A DNA stretch of 18,255 bases from an uncultured Caryophanales bacterium (lineage in GTDB: Bacteria; Bacillota_I; Bacilli_A; RF39; UBA660). The stretch lies in contig CAMSXY010000010.1 of NCBI GenBank assembly GCA_947065955.1, positions 1 through 18,255 of the forward strand, in the 5' to 3' direction. A program made the position numbers and the translations under genes. Below the pieces are notes generated by a model. That model was not told the DNA's origin and searched no databases. It saw nothing but the letters and a program-made list of their open reading frames with translations. Of this stretch, positions 12,349 through 18,255 are shown piece by piece (positions within the stretch are counted from its first letter, which is position 1; each line of letters starts with the position of its first letter).

Positions 12349-15219
12349 ATGTATGCTCCACTTTATATAAAAACACATTATTCTTTTCTTTCTAGTATGA
12401 TCAAAATAGAAGATTTGATTGAAAAGGCAAAAGAAAATAATATTTCTGTACTTAGTATTTCCGATACTAATCTATATGGTGCCTATGAATTTTATAAATT
12501 ATGTAAAAAAAATGATATAAAACCAATTATTGGTTTAGAATTGTATATTTTTGAAAATCCTTTTGTTTTGTATGCGAAAAATGAGGATGGGTATCGAAAC
12601 TTATTAAAACTTTCTACCCTTGTTTCAGATAAAAAAATGTCTTTAGAAGGTTTAAAGATGTATTCTTCGGACTTGATTTTGGTTGTTCCTTTTCAAAGCC
12701 AATCTCTTTTGGATAAACTTTCTTTTTATGCTACTATTTATCAAGGATATACAAGTTTAGAGGAAAAAAAACTTTTAAAAGGAGATAATATTCTTTTTTT
12801 TCGTGAAACGCTTTGTTTTGAAAAAGAAGATCAGGAGTATCTTTCTTATCTACATGCCATTCGGGATGGAAATTTAAATAAAGAGTTGGAGAAGGATTGC
12901 TATTGGATGTTAGAAGAGATTCAAGAAAGTGCGAATCTTCAATTATGCGAGATGTGTAATCTTGAAATTCATCCTCAAAAAAATTTACTTCCTAAATATC
13001 CGACGCCTCCTTTGATGGATGGGTATACCTATTTGAAAAAATTATGTATTGAAGGTCTTCGAAAGAAATTTGGAGATAAAGTATCTAAGGTATACCAAGA
13101 AAGATTAAAATATGAATTTTCTGTTATTGAAAAAATGGGATTTTGTGATTATTTTTTAATTGTATGGGATTATGTACGTTATGCTAAGAAAGAGGGAATC
13201 TTAGTAGGACCTGGAAGAGGAAGTGCTGCAGGTTCTTTAGTTTCCTATTTGTTAGATATTATAACGATTGATCCTTTAAAGTATGGACTTTTGTTTGAAC
13301 GGTTTTTGAATCCAGAACGTATTACTATGCCTGATATTGATATTGATTTTGAAGATCGAAGACGAATGGATGTCATTTCTTATTGTATTTCAAAGTATGG
13401 TAAAAAAAGGGTTGTTCCTATTATTACATTTGGAACCCTTGGAGCAAAACAAGTTTTAAGAGATGTTGGAAAAGTTATGGGACTCGATTCGGTTTCGATT
13501 GACTATTTTTGTAGAATGGTGAATTCTAAGTTATCTTTAACAGAAAATTATCAGAAAGAGCCTAAAATAAAAAATTATTTACAAGTGAATCAAGAATTTC
13601 GAAAACTCTATCAAGTTGCTTTGAAATTAGAGGGATTAAAAAGACATTCTTCTATTCATGCTTCAGGGGTTATTATGGCGAATATAGATCTGGATTGTGT
13701 AATTCCTCTTGAAAATCATACAGATTTTTATATATCAGGTTATTCTATGGATTTTTTGGAAGAATTGGGGCTTTTAAAAATGGACTTTCTTTCTCTTTCT
13801 AATCTTTCTACTATTAAAAATATTTTGGAAGATATTCATACCTTTTCTTTTGACGAAATTCCTTTAAATGATCCAGAAACATTTTTGATTTTTTCTAAAG
13901 TAAATACAGTTGGAATTTTTCAGTTTGAATCTACTGGAATGATGAATTTTTTAAGAAAATTAAAACCAGATACGTTTGAAGATCTTTATAATGCACTTGC
14001 ACTTTATCGACCAGGACCTATGGATAATATTGATCTTTTCATTGCAAGAAGAAGAAAAATAGAAAAGGTAGATTATATTCATGAATCTTTAGAACCTATT
14101 TTAAAAAGTACCTACGGAATTATTATTTATCAAGAACAAATTATGCAAATTGCCTCTTTAATGGCTTCTTATAGCTTAGGAGAAGCGGATGTTCTTCGTC
14201 GAGCTATGAGTAAGAAAAAAGAGAGTGTTCTTGTTCATGAAAAGGAAAAGTTTGTACATAATAGTATTGAGAATGGTTATACAAAGGAAGTTGCTTCTAA
14301 GGTATACGATTGGATTTTAAAGTTTGCCAATTATGGTTTTAATAAATCTCATTCGGTTGCTTATGCCATGGTTGCTTATAAAATGGCTTATTTAAAGGCT
14401 CATTATCCTGCTTATTTCTTAAAATCTTTGCTTTCTATGGTGATTGGTAATGAAAGTAAAACCAAAGAGTATATATATGAAGCTTATAAAAACAAAATTT
14501 CCCTTTTGAAGCCAGATATTAATTTAAGTGGAAAAGATTATTCTTTGGAGAATAATCAATTACGGTTTCCTTTAAATTCAATTAAAAATATTGGTGAAAG
14601 TACCATTCAATTGATCTTAGAGGCTCGTCATAATGGACCTTTTCAGGATATTTTTGATTTTATTCTCCGTATGAATGGAAAACTAAACCGAAGAGGATTT
14701 GAAGTATTGATTGATGCTGGATGTTTTGATTGTTTTTCTTTCAATCATCATACTTTAAAAGAAAATATGGAGAATATTTTAAATTATAGTGAAATTGGGG
14801 ATCTTCTTTTACAAGAAGAACAATTAAGACCTGTTATAGAAGAATATGAAGAGTATTCAAAGGAAGAATTAATGAAACAAGAGCTTGCTATTTTTGGCTT
14901 TTATCTTAGTAATCATCCAGTGACTGAGTACAAAAAGGAATATTCTTCTATCGATCTAGTTGATCTTCCCTTTTATTTTGATAAGTCCGTATCAGTGGTT
15001 CTTTATGTAGATAAAATTCGTGAAACAATAACCAAAAAGGGAGATGCGATGGCTTTTTTAACTGGGAGTGATGAAATGTCGAGTGTAGAGGCAATATTGT
15101 TTCCAAATGTGTATGAAGCCTCTATTCGTAAAGGGGATATTGTTCTTATAAAAGGACATGTAGAAAGGCGATTTGACAAGTATCAAATTATTGTAAAAAA
15201 CATCGAAAAAATAGATTAA
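12349..15219 (+). CDS. dnaE: DNA polymerase III subunit alpha, DnaE type
   Basis: A replicative polymerase of the C family, DnaE type (no inserted 3'-5' exonuclease, so not PolC). At 956 residues it is shorter than typical DnaE (about 1,030-1,160). In order: an N-terminal PHP domain (about 1-200); the palm with VGPGRGSAAGSLVSYLL (286-302) and MPDIDIDF (327-334), where Asp329 and Asp331 are the expected catalytic metal ligands; the finger/thumb region with GIFQFESTGM, LALYRPGPMDN and YGIIIYQEQIMQIA; then FANYGFNKSHSVAYAMVAY; a helix-hairpin-helix stretch; and a C-terminal OB fold (about 875-955). The PHP site looks partly degenerate: the usual HxxxH start is YIKTH. In Bacilli, DnaE usually works beside PolC, which is not in this window. 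The ATG follows AAAAGGGGG. Confidence 0.95.
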   Translation: MYAPLYIKTHYSFLSSMIKIEDLIEKAKENNISVLSISDTNLYGAYEFYKLCKKNDIKPIIGLELYIFENPFVLYAKNEDGYRNLLKLSTLVSDKKMSLEGLKMYSSDLILVVPFQSQSLLDKLSFYATIYQGYTSLEEKKLLKGDNILFFRETLCFEKEDQEYLSYLHAIRDGNLNKELEKDCYWMLEEIQESANLQLCEMCNLEIHPQKNLLPKYPTPPLMDGYTYLKKLCIEGLRKKFGDKVSKVYQERLKYEFSVIEKMGFCDYFLIVWDYVRYAKKEGILVGPGRGSAAGSLVSYLLDIITIDPLKYGLLFERFLNPERITMPDIDIDFEDRRRMDVISYCISKYGKKRVVPIITFGTLGAKQVLRDVGKVMGLDSVSIDYFCRMVNSKLSLTENYQKEPKIKNYLQVNQEFRKLYQVALKLEGLKRHSSIHASGVIMANIDLDCVIPLENHTDFYISGYSMDFLEELGLLKMDFLSLSNLSTIKNILEDIHTFSFDEIPLNDPETFLIFSKVNTVGIFQFESTGMMNFLRKLKPDTFEDLYNALALYRPGPMDNIDLFIARRRKIEKVDYIHESLEPILKSTYGIIIYQEQIMQIASLMASYSLGEADVLRRAMSKKKESVLVHEKEKFVHNSIENGYTKEVASKVYDWILKFANYGFNKSHSVAYAMVAYKMAYLKAHYPAYFLKSLLSMVIGNESKTKEYIYEAYKNKISLLKPDINLSGKDYSLENNQLRFPLNSIKNIGESTIQLILEARHNGPFQDIFDFILRMNGKLNRRGFEVLIDAGCFDCFSFNHHTLKENMENILNYSEIGDLLLQEEQLRPVIEEYEEYSKEELMKQELAIFGFYLSNHPVTEYKKEYSSIDLVDLPFYFDKSVSVVLYVDKIRETITKKGDAMAFLTGSDEMSSVEAILFPNVYEASIRKGDIVLIKGHVERRFDKYQIIVKNIEKID

Positions 15220-15233
15220 TTTTTCAAATCGAA

Positions 15234-15262
15234 TATACAAAATTTTATAAAAATGGTATACT
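15234..15262 (+). promoter_or_regulatory. Promoter of mraY
   Basis: TATACA (15234-15239), 17 bases, TATACT (15257-15262) with TGG directly before it (extended -10). The ATG is 35 bases downstream, behind GGAGGA. Confidence 0.6.
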
Positions 15263-15297
15263 GATTTTATACTAGATGTGATCTGGAGGATGATACT

Positions 15298-16290
15298 ATG
15301 TTAATTTTAGCAAAGTCTATTTTAGCGTTAATGATCGGTTTTATTATTTCCGCTATTTTTGGTTATTTTTTGATTCCTTTACTTCGTAAATTGAATGTAA
15401 AGCAACAATTAAATATATTTTTAAAGGAAAAACATAAGAAAAAAGCAGGTGTTCCAACGATGGGAGGACTCATCTTTATTATTCCAACCATTGTTTCTGC
15501 TATTGTTTTACTTTTTATGGGAAAAATATATTTTTCTTATAATTTATTAATTGTTCTTTTTGTTTTTGTTGCTTATGCTATGATTGGTTTTATAGACGAT
15601 TATCTTATTATAAAAAGAAGAAATAACAAAGGATTAAGTGAGTTACAAAAACTTTTTGGACAACTTGTGATTGCGATTGTATTTTTCTTTATCTTTATTC
15701 GTGGGGGAAATAATACTGCTTTGATTATTAATGCTTTAGGTATTCATATTGAGATGGAATGGATCTATGGACTTTTTATTCTATTTATATTGGTGGGAAG
15801 TAGTAATGCTGTTAATTTGACCGATGGTTTGGATGGGCTTGCTGGAGGGCTTTCTTTAATTGCTTTTTTATCTTTTGGAATTATTAGCTGGGGTTCTACT
15901 TGGGCTCCTGGATATCAGGATATTGCTGTTTTTTGTTTTATTTTAACAGGTTCTTTACTGGGATTTTTGTTATATAATACAAATCCAGCAAAGGTTATTA
16001 TGGGGGATACTGGATCTCTTTGTTTAGGAGCAACGCTTGCGAGTATTGCTATTATTACCAATCATATTTTGCTTTTAGTTGTTATTGCAGGGGTGTTTGT
16101 TATTGAGACTTTAACTTCTATTCTTCAAATTATTTCCGGTAAATACTTTGGAAAACGACTTTTTCTAATGACACCACTGCATCATCATTTTGAAAAACTT
16201 GGTTGGGATGAAAGAGATATTGTGAAACTTTTTTGGACAGTTGGTCTTATTCTTAGTACGGCTGCTATTGGATATGGAGTATGGCTTTAA
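15298..16290 (+). CDS. mraY: Phospho-N-acetylmuramoyl-pentapeptide-transferase
   Basis: MraY moves phospho-MurNAc-pentapeptide from UDP to undecaprenyl phosphate, making lipid I at the inner face of the membrane in peptidoglycan synthesis. The 330 residues have about ten membrane helices and the full motif set: KKAGVPTMGGLIF (48-60), GFIDDY with the Asp100-Asp101 pair, NAVNLTDGLDGLAGG (170-184, Asp176 and Asp179), MGDTGSL (235-241, Asp237) and MTPLHHHFE (291-299) in the periplasm-distal loop. Length is normal. Unlike most bacteria, where mraY sits in the mur/fts cluster, it has its own promoter and terminator here. The two carboxypeptidase genes that follow act later in the same pathway. Confidence 0.97.
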   Translation: MLILAKSILALMIGFIISAIFGYFLIPLLRKLNVKQQLNIFLKEKHKKKAGVPTMGGLIFIIPTIVSAIVLLFMGKIYFSYNLLIVLFVFVAYAMIGFIDDYLIIKRRNNKGLSELQKLFGQLVIAIVFFFIFIRGGNNTALIINALGIHIEMEWIYGLFILFILVGSSNAVNLTDGLDGLAGGLSLIAFLSFGIISWGSTWAPGYQDIAVFCFILTGSLLGFLLYNTNPAKVIMGDTGSLCLGATLASIAIITNHILLLVVIAGVFVIETLTSILQIISGKYFGKRLFLMTPLHHHFEKLGWDERDIVKLFWTVGLILSTAAIGYGVWL

Positions 16291-16293
16291 AAT

Positions 16294-16321
16294 AAAAAAA
16301 TCGTATATTTACGATTTTTTT
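16294..16321. terminator. Bidirectional terminator between mraY and the VanY-type gene
   Basis: Perfect 12-base stem AAAAAAATCGTA / TACGATTTTTTT with loop TATT. The A-run and T-run let it act on both strands, and it overlaps the stop codon of the minus-strand gene. Confidence 0.85.
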
Positions 16322-17270
16322 AATTGTCTAAATAGTATGCATAATATTCGTCATAGGTAAGTCCACTTTCATAAACTTTTGTAGCAAGTTCTACACCTAA
16401 ATATCGATAATGCCAAGCTTCATAAGAAAATCCGGTGATTTTTTCTTTTCCTTCAGGATATCTTAGAATGAATCCATATTTGTGGGCATTGGTTGTAAGC
16501 CATGTATATTCTTTACTTAAATGAAAGGTGGAGGTTGTTGGAAATTCTGGTGTAAAAATATCTAGAGTTAATCCTGTTTGGTGTTCTGAAAAACCAGGAC
16601 GTGCGGCATAGCGATCGGCATAGCTTTTTCCGCCAGCATCTTCATAATCTTTGTAAGCTTTTTGTTGGTTTTCATAATTACGATAAGAAGAATTAATAAG
16701 GAGAGTAAGTCCTTCTTCTTTAGCTGCGAAGAACATATCTGTAAAAGCAGAATAGACTTCTTGACGCATATATTGGTTGTTAGAGAAAGTATATTGTCCA
16801 TTTGCTCTTACAAGATCTACCGGTTCATAATCGGAAGAAAGAAAGTTGTATTTATTTACTAAAAGAGCATATTCCTTTGTTGTATCTGCTTCTTTTGCGT
16901 TTGTATAAAAAGGTTGATAGGTTCCTATATTAACTTCTCTAATAATTTCTTCTTGTTTTTTATCTGGTTTTTCTTTTATATATTCTAAGTATGTTTTGAA
17001 ATTTTTCCATAAAAAATATTTTTCTTTTAAAATCGGAATTACATATTCTTCATAATCGATATTTAAAAAGTCATCTAATTTATCTGTATAGTTTTCTTTT
17101 AAATATACGATTTCTTCTTCTTTATATCCTTTTTGTAAGAGTTTATAGTCATAGGTTCTTTTATAAAGAATATCGGAGATGAATTTATAAATTAAGATAC
17201 CTAGAATAATAAGAACTACTGCTGCTATGATACAAGGGATTTTTTTTATTTGTCTTTTTTTCTTTTTCAT
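16320..17270 (-). CDS. VanY-family D-alanyl-D-alanine carboxypeptidase (M15)
   Basis: A 316-residue membrane-anchored zinc peptidase. An N-terminal lysine-rich stretch and one helix (about 12-31) tether it. A coiled, charged linker follows (about 40-135), then the peptidase M15B domain (about 136-312). Motifs: LINSSYRNYENQQKAY (191-206), ARPGFSEHQTGLTLDIF (223-239) with zinc ligands His230 and Asp237, KYGFILRYPEGKEKITG (264-280), and YEAWHYRYLG with Glu284 (catalytic) and His287 (zinc ligand). All key residues are present. These enzymes remove the terminal D-Ala of peptidoglycan stem peptides outside the cell. Van resistance genes are not nearby, so a housekeeping role in wall remodelling is more likely than glycopeptide resistance. 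The ATG follows AAGGTGA. Confidence 0.9.
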   Translation of the reverse strand: MKKKKRQIKKIPCIIAAVVLIILGILIYKFISDILYKRTYDYKLLQKGYKEEEIVYLKENYTDKLDDFLNIDYEEYVIPILKEKYFLWKNFKTYLEYIKEKPDKKQEEIIREVNIGTYQPFYTNAKEADTTKEYALLVNKYNFLSSDYEPVDLVRANGQYTFSNNQYMRQEVYSAFTDMFFAAKEEGLTLLINSSYRNYENQQKAYKDYEDAGGKSYADRYAARPGFSEHQTGLTLDIFTPEFPTTSTFHLSKEYTWLTTNAHKYGFILRYPEGKEKITGFSYEAWHYRYLGVELATKVYESGLTYDEYYAYYLDN

Positions 17271-17286
17271 ATTTTCACCTTAAAAT

Positions 17287-17315
17287 ATTATACTACAAAA
17301 CAAAGTTTTCTCCAA
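17287..17315 (-). promoter_or_regulatory. Promoter of the VanY-type gene
   Basis: On the minus strand: TTGGAG (17310-17315), 17 bases, perfect TATAAT (17287-17292). A plus-strand TATACT (17289-17294) overlaps this -10, so the divergent dacA-type gene may share the region; its -35 is not clear. Confidence 0.55.
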
Positions 17316-17385
17316 GGGGACTTATGAAAAATCATTATTTCATATTTTGTAAAAAGAAGAATATTGTGTATTAGAAGGAGGACTT

Positions 17386-18210
17386 ATGAAAAAAATAGGT
17401 ATTATAGTATTTACACTTTTTTTACTTTTGCCAACTTTTATTCGTGCAGAAGAATTGAATTTAGCGGAAAATGCGAAATCTGCTGTTTTGTTAGAGGCAA
17501 GTACAGGGGAAATTTTGTTTGAAAAAAATTCACATGAAAAATTACATCCAGCTTCTATGACTAAGATGATGACAATGTTATTAATTATAGAAAGCATCGA
17601 AAAAGGGGTTATTGATTGGAAAGATGAAGTTTTAGTTTCTGAGAATGCTTCTGGTATGGGAGGAAGTCAAATCCTTCTTGAGACAAATGAAGTGATGAGT
17701 GTGGAAGATATGTTCAAAGGACTTGCTGTTGCAAGTGGAAATGATGCAGCGGTTGCTCTTGCTGAAAAAATTGCGGGAAGTGAAGCGGGATTTGTGGATA
17801 TGATGAATCGTCGTGCTAAGGAATTAGGTCTTGCAGATACAAATTTTAAAAATTGTCATGGATTAGATGCAGCTAATCATTATTCTTCTGCTTATGATAT
17901 GGCTATGATTGGAAAAGAACTTGTGAAGCATGAGAAAGTTTTAGAGTTTACTTCTATTTATGAGGATTATTTAAGAGAGGGAACAGATCGAAAGTTTTGG
18001 CTTGTAAATACCAATAAGCTAGTACGTTTTTATCCTGGTGTGGATGGTTTAAAAACGGGCTATACAAGTGAAGCCGGGTATTGCCTTACAGCAACGGCTA
18101 AGAAAAATAATATGCGTTTAATTGCAGTTGCTATGGGAGAACCTGATAGTAAGATGCGAAATAAAGAAATTACAGAGATGTTAGACTATGCTTTTGCACA
18201 GTATGAAGTA
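17386..18210 (+). CDS. Serine D-alanyl-D-alanine carboxypeptidase (S11), 3' end missing
   Basis: A penicillin-binding protein of the DacA/DacF/PBP5 type, which trims the terminal D-Ala from peptidoglycan stem peptides outside the membrane. The 275 genomic codons show a signal peptide (MKK start, hydrophobic core, cleavage near IRA-EE at 21-22) and the serine-enzyme triad: SxxK as SMTK (Ser57-Lys60), SGN (117-119) in AVASGNDAA, and KTG (223-225) in DGLKTGYT. The C-terminal domain and membrane anchor are missing because the genomic sequence ends here. The frame stays open to 18255, but codons 276 onward are sequencing adapter, so the last 15 encoded residues are not real. The ATG follows GAAGGAGG. 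It is divergent from the VanY-type gene. Confidence 0.93.
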
Positions 18211-18255
18211 AGATCGGAAGAGCGTCGTGTAGGGAAAGAGTGTTCATCCTTGTGT
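18211..18255 (+). other. Illumina adapter plus index at contig end (not genomic)
   Basis: From 18211 the sequence is the reverse complement of the Illumina TruSeq P5-side adapter: it starts AGATCGGAAGAGCGTCGTGT and completes all 33 bases up to 18243. The next eight bases, TCATCCTT (18244-18251), sit where the i5 index belongs, and GTGT (18252-18255) is the expected start of the flow-cell half. Translated, it gives the RSEERRVGKEC tail seen in contaminated gene models. Confidence 0.97.

Noticed and set aside
16320..17270. VanY-type gene as a vancomycin-resistance determinant
   Set aside because: No vanH, vanA-type ligase, vanX or two-component genes are nearby; single M15 carboxypeptidases are common housekeeping genes in Firmicutes.
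1..18255. CRISPR arrays, tRNA/rRNA genes, insertion sequences, phage or defence genes
   Set aside because: I saw no regularly spaced repeats, cloverleaf-like sequence, transposase or integrase motifs, or recognisable defence proteins; the only repeats are the tandem paralogues and short dyads.

Overview
The window is AT-rich DNA, roughly 30% GC by eye, from a walled, low-GC Gram-positive-type bacterium, most likely an uncultured gut Bacilli/Mollicutes-like lineage (RF39 or Erysipelotrichales relatives are my guess). The case rests on strong AGGAGG-type ribosome binding sites, A/T-dominated hairpin terminators, dnaE- and tex-type genes, and peptidoglycan genes (mraY, two D,D-carboxypeptidases) with no outer-membrane genes. 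TGA is used as a stop codon, so this is not the Mycoplasma code. Both window edges cut genes. The last 45 bases are Illumina adapter plus index, not genome, so the contig really ends at 18210.

Layout. (1) 1-2173: three tandem copies of a secreted or surface paralogue: one cut by the window start, one decayed and frameshifted, one intact with its own terminator. (2) 2219-5396: tex, a small lipoprotein and a small multidrug-export family membrane protein. (3) 5428-6983: a membrane-tethered protein with two thioredoxin folds, then a CmpB-type integral membrane protein. In this stretch terminator T-tracts run directly into TTGACA -35 boxes. (4) 7022-11770: a compact rnf operon. (5) 11771-12047: rpmB on the minus strand. 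(6) 12108-12329: a promoter-to-terminator unit of about 150 nt, read as a candidate small RNA or leader, then the dnaE promoter. (7) dnaE. (8) mraY. (9) A divergent pair: a VanY-type carboxypeptidase (minus) and a DacA/DacF-type carboxypeptidase (plus).

The most interesting part is the Rnf locus. Rnf is the membrane ferredoxin:NAD+ oxidoreductase that couples electron transfer to Na+ or H+ export. The usual order is C-D-G-E-A-B. Here rnfD and rnfG are one gene, carrying two FMN-binding domains instead of one. A 31-residue single-helix membrane peptide sits where rnfG would normally be. RnfB is cut down to its membrane anchor and one FeS domain, with no ferredoxin modules. Between rnfA and rnfB, joined to both by ATGA stop/start overlaps, lies a 34-residue membrane peptide ending in a CxxCxxCxxC cluster. 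Together these look like a rebuilt minimal Rnf whose cytoplasmic electron entry differs from the textbook complex.

The other genes are ordinary housekeeping. The unusual points are that mraY stands alone outside a division/cell-wall cluster and that DnaE is short, with a partly degenerate PHP site.
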